From contig NZ_BCVZ01000011.1 of the NCBI RefSeq assembly GCF_001592005.1, positions 1 through 64,000 of the forward strand: a stretch of 64,000 nucleotides of DNA, written 5' to 3'. A program made the translations under genes and the position numbers. The DNA is from Bacillus sonorensis NBRC 101234 = KCTC 13918. Its GTDB lineage: Bacteria > Bacillota > Bacilli > Bacillales > Bacillaceae. Of this stretch, positions 35,269 to 42,541 are shown one piece after another. How positions within the stretch are numbered: the stretch's first letter is position 1; each line of letters begins with the position of its first letter. Below the pieces are notes generated by a model. That model was not told the origin of the DNA, did no database searches, and saw only the letters and a list, made by a program, of their open reading frames with translations.

Positions 35269-35286
35269 TTAGTAAACGTTTTCATT
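35269..35286. promoter_or_regulatory. cre / KdgR-like LacI-type operator upstream of pectinesterase
   Basis: TTAGTAAACGTTTTCATT differs from the cre consensus (TGNAARCGNWWWCA) at one base and is a near-palindrome around CG. It is 17 bp before the pectinesterase start, overlapping the expected transcription start, so it would repress. CcpA or a pectin-specific LacI protein (KdgR) are candidates. Confidence 0.6.
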
Positions 35287-35303
35287 GGAGGGGGAGTACG
35301 TAG

Positions 35304-36257
35304 ATGAACAATCGGGAAACAGCCGCCGTCCGCTTGACGGTTGCAAAAGACGGCAGCGGGGCGTGTAAAACCGTGCAGGAGGCGGTTGATGCGCTGCCGG
35401 AGTACAGCCGTGAAAGAAAAGAGATCTTGATTAAAAAAGGAATCTATAAAGAAGTGGTCCGCATTCCGGCAACAAAGCCGTTTGTCACCCTGATTGGAGA
35501 AAGCGCCACCGACACCGTGATCACATATGACAATTACGCTGGAAAGGAGAAGGAAGGGGGAGGGGAATACGGAACGAGCGGGAGCGCCACAGTGTTTATC
35601 TATGCCGATCATTTTCGAGCTGAAAACCTGACATTTGAGAACTCGTTTGACCGAACGAAAACAGATACGGCCGGTACGCAGGCAGTGGCAGTTTATAGCA
35701 AGGGCAGCCGGATCAGTTTTAAACATGCGAGATTCTTAGGAAGGCAGGATACGTTATTCGTAAATGACGGAGAACAGTATTTTGACAACTGCTACATTGA
35801 AGGGGACGTCGATTTTATTTTTGGAGGAGCAAGAGCGGTGTTTGACCAGTGTCGTATTCACAGCGTCGATCGCGGCTCCGCCACAAATAACGGCTATATC
35901 ACCGCCGCCAGCACGCACATCACAAAACGGTTCGGCTTTTTCATTGTCAATTGCACGCTGACAAGCGATGCAGCGGACGGAACGGTTTATCTTGGCCGCC
36001 CGTGGCATCCGGGGGGAGACCCTGACGCCATTGCAAGCGTTTTATACAAAAACTGCTCTATGGGCGCCCATATTAAATCGGAGGGCTGGACGGACATGTC
36101 GGGATTTTCGGCCGCTGATGCAAGGCTTTATGAATATCGGAATACAGGACCGGGAGCGGTTTCTCATCAGGAGAGAAGGCAGCTGTCGGATCAGGAGGCT
36201 GCAAGCTGGACGATTGAGAATGTATTGGATGGCTGGAATCCGAAAATAGAATCATAG
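35304..36257 (+). CDS. pectin methylesterase (CE8), no signal peptide
   Basis: 317-residue carbohydrate esterase family 8 enzyme that removes methyl esters from galacturonan. Catalytic residues seen: Q126 (GTQAVA), Q148 and D149 (GRQDTLF), D170 (VDFIFGGA), R232 and W234 (GRPW). There is no N-terminal signal, so it is probably cytoplasmic and acts on imported methylated oligomers, complementing the GH28 enzyme encoded at 26598. Monocistronic, with its own terminator. The ATG is preceded by GGAGGGGG. Confidence 0.9.
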   Translation: MNNRETAAVRLTVAKDGSGACKTVQEAVDALPEYSRERKEILIKKGIYKEVVRIPATKPFVTLIGESATDTVITYDNYAGKEKEGGGEYGTSGSATVFIYADHFRAENLTFENSFDRTKTDTAGTQAVAVYSKGSRISFKHARFLGRQDTLFVNDGEQYFDNCYIEGDVDFIFGGARAVFDQCRIHSVDRGSATNNGYITAASTHITKRFGFFIVNCTLTSDAADGTVYLGRPWHPGGDPDAIASVLYKNCSMGAHIKSEGWTDMSGFSAADARLYEYRNTGPGAVSHQERRQLSDQEAASWTIENVLDGWNPKIES

Positions 36258-36280
36258 ATCTGGCAAGAGGAAGCTATTCA

Positions 36281-36309
36281 AAAAAACCGCTCAAATGAGC
36301 GGTTTTTTA
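36281..36309. terminator. terminator of the pectinesterase gene
   Basis: AAAAAACCGCTC-AAAT-GAGCGGTTTTTT: perfect stem with a T-run. Confidence 0.92.
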
Positions 36310-36339
36310 TGTGAACGGGCGGCGCGGTCTTACCGGCCA

Positions 36340-36357
36340 TACGACTCTGGTCTTACG
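36340..36357. promoter_or_regulatory. LiaR box
   Basis: TACGACT (340-346) and GGTCTTA (349-355) form the imperfect inverted repeat known as the LiaR binding site upstream of liaI in B. subtilis. It is 22 bp before a TTTTGT-N17-TATAGT promoter. Confidence 0.75.
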
Positions 36358-36378
36358 ACAAAATCAATCTGTGACTCG

Positions 36379-36407
36379 TTTTGTCGAATGCTGAAATTGA
36401 CTATAGT
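36379..36407 (+). promoter_or_regulatory. liaI promoter
   Basis: TTTTGT (36379-36384), 17 bp, TATAGT (36402-36407). The poor -35 fits a promoter dependent on the LiaR activator bound just upstream. Confidence 0.55.
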
Positions 36408-36437
36408 AAAGACATGAACGAGAAAGGAGGAACAGAC

Positions 36438-36827
36438 ATGACTATAACCGGAAAATCAGTCATCGGCTTTTTTCTGATCCTGTTCGGCATCTCGCTGTTT
36501 TTTGGGGGAGGCCAAATCGGAGGATTAATTGCCGGGGCAATCGGAGCTGTTCTTTTATGCTACGGGATCAAAAAATGGAAGGAAGGCCGCCAGATTGCCA
36601 GCGTGCTGCTGGTCATCATCGGCATCATGTTTCTGGGTGGAGCGCTTCCGTTTCTGATCGGGATCGCACTTGCCGCTGTCATGATTTATTTTGGCTGGAC
36701 CATGATCAAGCAGGGTGGAAAAAAAGAAGAAAACGTCTATTCCCCAGAAAGCAGCGAGCCTTCGGCTGCAAGATATGACACGGGCTTTGATGCAGAATGG
36801 GAAGACTTTTTAAAAAAGAATAAATAA
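36438..36827 (+). CDS. liaI: LiaI membrane anchor of LiaH
   Basis: 129-residue membrane protein with three to four hydrophobic segments (GKSVIGFFLILFGISLFFGGGQ; LIAGAIGAVLLCYGI; LPFLIGIALAAVMIYFGW) and an acidic C-terminus DAEWEDFLKKNK, as in B. subtilis LiaI. In that organism it recruits the PspA-like LiaH to the membrane under antibiotic stress. An in-frame upstream start exists, but AAAGGAGG is placed 7 nt before the ATG at 36438. First gene of liaIHGFSR. Confidence 0.9.
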   Translation: MTITGKSVIGFFLILFGISLFFGGGQIGGLIAGAIGAVLLCYGIKKWKEGRQIASVLLVIIGIMFLGGALPFLIGIALAAVMIYFGWTMIKQGGKKEENVYSPESSEPSAARYDTGFDAEWEDFLKKNK

Positions 36828-36849
36828 ACGAATCAGGGAGGAATAAATG

Positions 36850-37533
36850 ATGGCATTAAAAAGACTCAGAGATATGTTTGTCGCATCAATCAATGAAGGA
36901 CTGGATAAAATCGAAAATCCGCGGGTGATGCTCAATCAATACGTACGCGACATGGAAAGCGATATTGCAAAAGCAAAACATACGATTGTCAAGCAGCAAA
37001 CGATTGTGCAAAGCTTTAAAGGAAAATATGAAGAAGCTGAAAAACTGGCTGTCAAACGGAAAAATCAGGCGCAGCTGGCATTTGATGCGGGGGAAGAGGA
37101 ACTTGCCAAAAAGGCCCTTTCAGAAATGAAGTATTTTGAAGAAAAAACCGGAGAATATCAAGAAGCCTACCAGCACGCAAGCAAGCAGCTTGGCGAATTG
37201 AAAGAACAGCTGGAAAAGCTGGAGGTTAAGCTGCGCGATGTCAAAGACCGCAAACATGCATTAATCGCGCGTGCAAACGCCGTAAAAGCAAAAGAACATA
37301 TGAATGCTTCCTTTAACAAGATCGACAACGAAAGCGCCTACCGCGAGTTTATGAGAATGGAGAGCCGCATCGAAGAAATGGAAGCAAGGGCAAACAGCTA
37401 TGCCGAGCTGTCCGCATCCTCTGGCAGCCCTTACAGCCGGGTTGAATATGCAAAAGAGGTTGAAGAAGAGCTTGAAAAAATGCGCGCTAAAAAAATCGGC
37501 CTGGAAAAACAACAATCAGCCGGAAACGAATAA
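36850..37533 (+). CDS. liaH: LiaH, PspA/IM30-family envelope stress protein
   Basis: 227-residue cytoplasmic PspA homologue, almost wholly helical coiled coil rich in Lys, Glu and Ala. It starts MALKRLRDMFVASINEGLDKIENP and contains MLNQYVRDMESDIAKAK, the family signature. It assembles into large oligomers that protect the membrane against bacitracin, daptomycin and similar agents. The second of two tandem ATGs has the better 8-nt spacing to GGGAGG. A weak terminator after it separates liaIH from liaGFSR. Confidence 0.93.
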   Translation: MALKRLRDMFVASINEGLDKIENPRVMLNQYVRDMESDIAKAKHTIVKQQTIVQSFKGKYEEAEKLAVKRKNQAQLAFDAGEEELAKKALSEMKYFEEKTGEYQEAYQHASKQLGELKEQLEKLEVKLRDVKDRKHALIARANAVKAKEHMNASFNKIDNESAYREFMRMESRIEEMEARANSYAELSASSGSPYSRVEYAKEVEEELEKMRAKKIGLEKQQSAGNE

Positions 37534-37537
37534 AACT

Positions 37538-37559
37538 GGGGCTTTAAAGGCCCCTTTTC
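37538..37559 (+). terminator. weak terminator after liaH
   Basis: GGGGC-TTTAAAG-GCCCC hairpin then four T. It fits the pattern where the abundant liaIH transcript mostly ends here. Confidence 0.65.
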
Positions 37560-37593
37560 ACAATTTTTGATTTCTTTCAAAGAAAACTTTCCT

Positions 37594-37599
37594 TATAAT
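37594..37599 (+). promoter_or_regulatory. -10 element of the internal liaG promoter
   Basis: A perfect TATAAT 37 bp before liaG. The -35 is ambiguous (TTCTTT at 16-bp spacing). It would give basal expression of the liaGFSR regulatory genes. Confidence 0.55.
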
Positions 37600-37635
37600 A
37601 AGGAACATACACTTACTGCCGAAAGGATTGGACGA

Positions 37636-38496
37636 ATGAAAAAAACGGTTGGAAAACTGCTGATCATCGCCGGCATTCTGATTCTGGCAGGCCTAATGTT
37701 TAACGGCGGCCGCCATATTTTCTTCGGCAAAAATCAGGAAACGGTCCGGTCAGCCAGCGCTTCGCCAAAGAAAATCAATCATATCGACATCGATTCAAAA
37801 AGCATAACGGTGAAGATCAAAGCTGAAAACCGTGATGATATAGATGCTGAACTGTCAGGAGGAAACGCGCGGCTGGAATCTTCCGAACAGGGGGACACCC
37901 TGCGGCTTTCGGTTGAGCAGCAGGGCTTTAGGTTGTTTTTCTTCAAAAAAAATGAACTGACCGTTCACATTCCGTATGAATATCAAGACAATCTGTCGAT
38001 CACATCAGGGAGCGGGAACGTCAAAATACTCGGCGAGCATTTATCATTGCAAAAGGTATCCCTCAGTTCGGGAAGCGGCAGCCAGAAAGTCGATCATCTT
38101 CAGGCTGATGAGCTCTCAGTCAGAGGGACTTCGGGAAATATTCGGCTGGAACACGTGGAAACGGCAGAAGCCGATATACGCTCCACATCCGGGAATACCG
38201 AGCTTGAAGATGTCACCGGCAAGCTGACAATCAAGCACACGTCAGGCAATTTAGAAGCTTCTTTTTCAACGGTCAATGCGCCGTTGCGCATCAGTCAGAC
38301 CTCCGGAAATGTCAGGCTTGAACTTCCGGATAACGCAGACATCAGTCTTCAAGCAACACTGACGAGCGGAAACATCAGCCATTCCTATCCGTTTGATCAG
38401 ACAGAAGGCGATAAACGGACACTGATTGGAAAAAACGGAGATGGAAAGAATAAAATTGATATTTCGTCTACGAGCGGAAATGTATCGATTGATTAA
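37636..38496 (+). CDS. liaG: LiaG, membrane-anchored DUF4097 beta-repeat protein
   Basis: 286-residue protein with one N-terminal membrane helix (VGKLLIIAGILILAGLMF) and an extracytoplasmic DUF4097 domain. The latter contains at least seven recurring (T)SGN turns spaced 15-25 residues apart (GSGNVKIL, TSGNIRLE, TSGNTELE, TSGNLEAS, TSGNVRLE, TSGNISHS, TSGNVSID), consistent with a beta-helix or beta-solenoid. Role in the lia system is unknown. The upstream in-frame start is rejected because AAAGGA fits the ATG at 37636. Confidence 0.85.
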   Translation: MKKTVGKLLIIAGILILAGLMFNGGRHIFFGKNQETVRSASASPKKINHIDIDSKSITVKIKAENRDDIDAELSGGNARLESSEQGDTLRLSVEQQGFRLFFFKKNELTVHIPYEYQDNLSITSGSGNVKILGEHLSLQKVSLSSGSGSQKVDHLQADELSVRGTSGNIRLEHVETAEADIRSTSGNTELEDVTGKLTIKHTSGNLEASFSTVNAPLRISQTSGNVRLELPDNADISLQATLTSGNISHSYPFDQTEGDKRTLIGKNGDGKNKIDISSTSGNVSID

Positions 38497-38528
38497 CCGC
38501 AGAAAAGAGAGGGGGGCCTTTAGTCGGC

Positions 38529-39260
38529 ATGCGTCTTACCAAAAAACAACTGATCGGATTGTTCATCGTTCTGTTCGGGTTCAGCGTATTTTTGCAAAAC
38601 AGCGGGCTCGGTGGCGCTTTGTTCTGGCCGCTCGCTTTTCTTTTTGCCGGATACATTCTCCATAAAAGTTCACGCCGCTGGCTCGGCTCTGTCATGTATA
38701 TTTTTGCGGCATTCCTGCTTCTGAAAGACATTTTCAGCATTACATTCAGTCTGTTCGGCTTCTTTTTTGCCGCCTTTTTAATTTATGCGGGCTACAGGCT
38801 TGTCACAAACCAGCCTGTTTTTGACCGTGACAAGAACAAAGCGCAAGTGAAAGAAAAAACGGATGCCGAACCGCTGCAGCAAAAAAAGAATACCGGACAG
38901 CGCAGCTTTTTCTTCGGCGATGTCAAATTGATGAAAAAACCTTTTGATTTAAATGATTTGAACATTTCCGGATTTATCGGCGATGTCAAAATCGATTTGT
39001 CAAAAGCGATCATATCAGAGGGAGACAATACGATTGTCATTACCGGGCTGATCGGAGATGTCGACATCTATATTCCGTCAGATCTCGATGTCTCCATCAG
39101 CTCTTCGGCGTTTTTAGGCGACATTGATATCATCGGTGAACGAAAAAGCGGCATCGGCAACCAAATCTATACCGAGTCAGAGAATTATGAACAATCTTCA
39201 AGACGGGTAAAAGTCTCGATTTCCCTGTTTATCGGCGATGTGGATGTGCGGTTCATATGA
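38529..39260 (+). CDS. liaF: LiaF, membrane inhibitor of LiaSR signalling
   Basis: 243-residue membrane protein that keeps LiaS inactive without stress in B. subtilis. Three or four N-terminal helices occupy residues 1-95. The C-terminal domain has five repeats of a (F/L)xGD(V/I) turn: FFGDVKLM, FIGDVKID, LIGDVDIY, FLGDIDII and FIGDVDVRFI. It overlaps liaS by 4 nt (ATGA), so inhibitor and kinase are translationally coupled. Confidence 0.92.
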   Translation: MRLTKKQLIGLFIVLFGFSVFLQNSGLGGALFWPLAFLFAGYILHKSSRRWLGSVMYIFAAFLLLKDIFSITFSLFGFFFAAFLIYAGYRLVTNQPVFDRDKNKAQVKEKTDAEPLQQKKNTGQRSFFFGDVKLMKKPFDLNDLNISGFIGDVKIDLSKAIISEGDNTIVITGLIGDVDIYIPSDLDVSISSSAFLGDIDIIGERKSGIGNQIYTESENYEQSSRRVKVSISLFIGDVDVRFI

Positions 39261-40345
39261 AAACGAACAGGCTAGCAAACATTCAGTGGCGCTCCGTCCG
39301 TTTGTCTATGGGGGTCAGTTTTACCATCTTCATGACCGTCCTGGGGTTCATGCTGTTTTATTATCAGCTCGACCCGCGGGTGCTCATTGCTTCCAGATGG
39401 TTCGGCATCCCGTTTGTCGTTCTGCTTTTCTTTATCAGCGCCGCTGTCGGGTTCGGTTCGGGATATGTGTTCGGAAACCAGCTGAAGAAGCGGCTCGAAA
39501 AGCTGATCGAATCGATTTTAAAATATGAAAACGGCAATTTCGCATACCGGATTCCGTCGCTTGGCGATGACGAAATCGGACTCGCCGCTGATCAGCTGAA
39601 TGAAATGGCCGAACGAATCGAAAGGCAGGTCGCTTCACTCCAAAAGCTGTCAAATGAAAGAGCCGAATGGCAGGATCAAATGAAAAAATCCGTCGTGTCC
39701 GAAGAGCGGCAGCGGCTTGCCCGGGAGCTGCATGATGCCGTAAGCCAGCAGCTTTTTGCGATTTCAATGATGACTTCCGCCGTATTGGAAGGAATTCCTG
39801 CTTCGGCTGATGAAAAGCTTGTGTCAAGGCTGAAGATGGTCGAAAAAATGGCGGGCGATGCCCAAAATGAGATGAGGGCTCTGCTTTTGCACCTGCGTCC
39901 TGTCACGCTTGAAGGCAAAGGATTGAAAGAAGGGCTGGCAGACCTGCTGAACGAATTCAAAGCAAAGCAGTCGATGGATATCGATTGGGAAATCGAAGAT
40001 ATCGGCAAGCTGCCAAAAGGTGTTGAAGATCATTTGTTCAGAATCGTACAAGAAGCGCTGTCAAATGTGTTCAGGCATTCAAAGGCAACAAAAGTTTCCG
40101 TCAGGCTGCTGCTCAGAAACCGGCAGCTACAGCTGAAGGTCATTGACAATGGCGAAGGATTTAAAATGGACTCCGTCAAAACGTCATCGTACGGATTAAA
40201 CTCCATTAAGGAAAGGGCAAGCGAGGTCGGCGGTGTGGCGGAAATCATTTCATTTGCGGGCAAAGGGACGCAGGTTGATGTAAAAGTTCCGATTTTTGAT
40301 CAAGGAAAAGGAGAGAATCAAGGTGATCCGAGTACTGTTAATTGA
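39257..40345 (+). CDS. liaS: sensor histidine kinase LiaS (NarL-type, HisKA_3)
   Basis: 362-residue kinase with two membrane helices (about 14-35 and 47-70) and a very short extracytoplasmic loop, the intramembrane-sensing layout. HAMP follows (about 70-125), then HisKA_3 with H159 in RLARELHDAVSQQLFA. The ATPase domain has EALSNVFRHSKAT, DNGEGF and YGLNSIKERA. Partner of LiaR; its end overlaps the liaR start by 23 bp. Confidence 0.93.
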   Translation: MKTNRLANIQWRSVRLSMGVSFTIFMTVLGFMLFYYQLDPRVLIASRWFGIPFVVLLFFISAAVGFGSGYVFGNQLKKRLEKLIESILKYENGNFAYRIPSLGDDEIGLAADQLNEMAERIERQVASLQKLSNERAEWQDQMKKSVVSEERQRLARELHDAVSQQLFAISMMTSAVLEGIPASADEKLVSRLKMVEKMAGDAQNEMRALLLHLRPVTLEGKGLKEGLADLLNEFKAKQSMDIDWEIEDIGKLPKGVEDHLFRIVQEALSNVFRHSKATKVSVRLLLRNRQLQLKVIDNGEGFKMDSVKTSSYGLNSIKERASEVGGVAEIISFAGKGTQVDVKVPIFDQGKGENQGDPSTVN

Positions 40346-40958
40346 TGATCATGAGATGGTAAGAATGGGGCTTGCCGCTTTTTTGGAATCCCAGCCGGAT
40401 ATTGAGGTGATCGGAGAAGCCTCGGACGGCAGACGCGGCGTTGAGCTTGCGGTTGAAATGAACCCGGACGTCATTTTGATGGATCTTGTGATGGAGGGAA
40501 TGGACGGGATTGAGGCGACAAAAGAAATCTGCCGCAAGCTTGACGGCCCGAAAATCATCGTGCTGACAAGCTTTATTGACGATGATAAAGTGTATCCGGT
40601 CATCGAAGCGGGAGCCTTCAGCTATTTGCTGAAGACGTCGAAAGCCGGTGAAATCGCCGATGCGATCAGGGCGGCCAGCAATGGAGAACCTAAGCTAGAG
40701 GCAAAGGTGGCCGGAAAAGTATTATCCAAGCTAAGGCATTCGTCAGGGGAGGTCCCGCTTCATGAATCATTGACGGCCAGGGAAATGGAGATCCTTAAAC
40801 TTGTCGCAGAAGGGAAAACAAATAAGGATATTGCGGAGGAATTATATATCACCATTAAAACGGTGAAGACACATGTAACCAATATCCTGTCAAAGCTTGA
40901 CGTCGATGACCGCACACAGGCCGCGGTATATGCCCATCGCAACAAGCTTGTTCAGTAG
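40323..40958 (+). CDS. liaR: response regulator LiaR (NarL/FixJ family)
   Basis: 211-residue regulator, the same length as in B. subtilis. Receiver: D8-D9, phospho-acceptor D54 in VILMDLVMEG, K103-region LLKTS. LuxR-type HTH at the C-terminus (LTAREMEILKLVAEGKTNKDIAEELYITIKTVKTHVTNIL). The GTG start has GGAG 9 nt upstream and lies inside liaS. It activates liaI through the box at 36340. Confidence 0.94.
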   Translation: MIRVLLIDDHEMVRMGLAAFLESQPDIEVIGEASDGRRGVELAVEMNPDVILMDLVMEGMDGIEATKEICRKLDGPKIIVLTSFIDDDKVYPVIEAGAFSYLLKTSKAGEIADAIRAASNGEPKLEAKVAGKVLSKLRHSSGEVPLHESLTAREMEILKLVAEGKTNKDIAEELYITIKTVKTHVTNILSKLDVDDRTQAAVYAHRNKLVQ

Positions 40959-40966
40959 CGGGCATG

Positions 40967-40997
40967 AAAAAACAGCTTTCTGTAGAAAGCCGTTTTC
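40967..40997. terminator. bidirectional terminator after liaR
   Basis: AAAACAGCTTTC-TGTA-GAAAGCCGTTTT with A/T tails on both sides, between convergent genes. Confidence 0.88.
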
Positions 40998-41376
40998 ACC
41001 CGTTCCAATATTTCCGGTCATCAGCTGCTGGAAGCGCAAATGAATCTCTGTCAATGTCTTGATCCCGTCCTTCTGCAGGATGGCCCGCCTTTTTTTGGGC
41101 GGCAATGCCGCCTTGTTTGAAAATGGAATCGAGTTTTTCAGCCAGTATCGCATTGTTTTTTTCCTGCAAATCGATCAGTTTGCTGATGCCGAGCAAAATA
41201 CATCCGCCGATCATGCAAAAAACCGGAGTGGAAAGGTACGTACTGACCGTGAAGAACAGGATCGACATGGAATCTTCCATAAATGGATCATACGTGACAT
41301 CATTGATTATGAACCCGGACAGAATGATTGCGGCTGCAATCAGGAAAATGCCTGTCATCTGCAATATCCGCTTCAA
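40996..41376 (-). CDS. uncharacterised two-helix membrane protein
   Basis: 126-residue protein I do not recognise. Two hydrophobic helices (about 6-24 and 40-66) are followed by a charged cytoplasmic tail with a short coiled-coil-like stretch (LIDLQEKNNAILAEKLDSIF) and an Asp/Arg-rich end. The TTG at 41376 has AAAGGGTGA at good spacing; GTG or ATG codons up to 9 bp upstream overlap that site. It is convergent with liaR and lies downstream of gerAC in the same direction with a 43-bp gap, so it might be read through from the gerA operon. Confidence 0.6.
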   Translation of the reverse strand: MKRILQMTGIFLIAAAIILSGFIINDVTYDPFMEDSMSILFFTVSTYLSTPVFCMIGGCILLGISKLIDLQEKNNAILAEKLDSIFKQGGIAAQKKAGHPAEGRDQDIDRDSFALPAADDRKYWNG

Positions 41377-41419
41377 GCTCATCACCCTTTCACAAACATT
41401 TTATCAGAAAAACCGCCTC

Positions 41420-42541
41420 CTATCTTTTTTTCGTCGCCCCTTTCGTGCCAAAGTCCTGAATCGTCGCTTTTACATGGTAGTCGATATCTGCTTCCGAAAA
41501 ATGTTTGTCCCAGTTGTATTTGTCCTTCTGCCATTCCTTCGGATAGTGGATTCGGGCATAATCCGCAAGGTCTGTGACATCCGTTTTTAAATCGTTTTGC
41601 AAAAGGCGGATGAAGCGCCTGACACGCTGGCGGATGTCTCTTTCAACCGATTGTTCGATAGCATCGATATATTTTTGATTAAATGAATCCTCGCCTCTAT
41701 ACCAGTCTTCGGACAGCCTTCCTTTAATCTCGGAGTGAATGTCAAATTTATATTTTCCGTTTCTTCTCATCGTGTCAATTTGGTGATTCATCGAAAACAC
41801 TTCAAATGAAAACAGGTGTCCCTGGTGCTTGGAATCGATTACTCCGCCGATGACTCTGCCGGACAGCAAATTCAGCGCCTCGATATCAAGAGGCGATAGA
41901 TTTGCATATTGTCTGAGGTTTTTTATGACAGAGGCGCCTTCGATCTGGAGCTGCCCCTTTTCCTCTACAACCCGAGGCATGACAAAAGATAAGCCCGTCT
42001 GCATTTTAATTGAGATATCCCCCAAGGTTACCGGCTCCAGCAGTCTGATGGTCGACGCCCTGTTTTCAGCGATGTTATGGATCACGTCAGAGGCGGGGTC
42101 CCCTTCATCAGCGATCGTCAGCAGCTTGCCGGCCGATCCGGGCGTCATGTAGACTTCGCTGCTCCTCCTGATGCTGTTGTCCCGGATAAATTGATTGATT
42201 AAGGCATCAAGGGCAATGTCTGACGCGATTTTTTCCGAAAAAATTATGACTTGAAGATGCTGGGAAAAAATCGGGTAATCTTTTAACGATGTTGACCGGA
42301 TCGTTTGATGAACCGTATTTCCGGAGGTTGACACGAATTTGGTCGGATCGCTGCTGCTGCCGTTTGGGCCGATTTTTTTCGGAACGAGGATCTGGTATGT
42401 CAGCTTTACATTTTTTTCGCCTTCTCCTTTATCCATGCCGAGGCCGATGGCAATGCTCAGCTTTTCAATCTGCCTGCTGTCCCAGCAGCCTGTCAGCAAG
42501 AGAAGAAGGGACAGCACCGCCAATATCCCTTTTTTTTTCAC
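41420..42541 (-). CDS. gerAC: germinant receptor lipoprotein GerAC
   Basis: 373-residue Ger(x)C lipoprotein, identical in length to B. subtilis GerAC. Lipobox LLLTGC with C19, then CWDSRQIEKLSIAIGLGMDKG, typical of the family. It is the C subunit of the L-alanine-type GerA germinant receptor in the spore inner membrane. The track of open codons extends 20 codons further upstream, but the GTG at 42541 follows GGAGG and overlaps the gerAB stop by 4 nt. Confidence 0.9.
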   Translation of the reverse strand: MKKKGILAVLSLLLLLTGCWDSRQIEKLSIAIGLGMDKGEGEKNVKLTYQILVPKKIGPNGSSSDPTKFVSTSGNTVHQTIRSTSLKDYPIFSQHLQVIIFSEKIASDIALDALINQFIRDNSIRRSSEVYMTPGSAGKLLTIADEGDPASDVIHNIAENRASTIRLLEPVTLGDISIKMQTGLSFVMPRVVEEKGQLQIEGASVIKNLRQYANLSPLDIEALNLLSGRVIGGVIDSKHQGHLFSFEVFSMNHQIDTMRRNGKYKFDIHSEIKGRLSEDWYRGEDSFNQKYIDAIEQSVERDIRQRVRRFIRLLQNDLKTDVTDLADYARIHYPKEWQKDKYNWDKHFSEADIDYHVKATIQDFGTKGATKKR

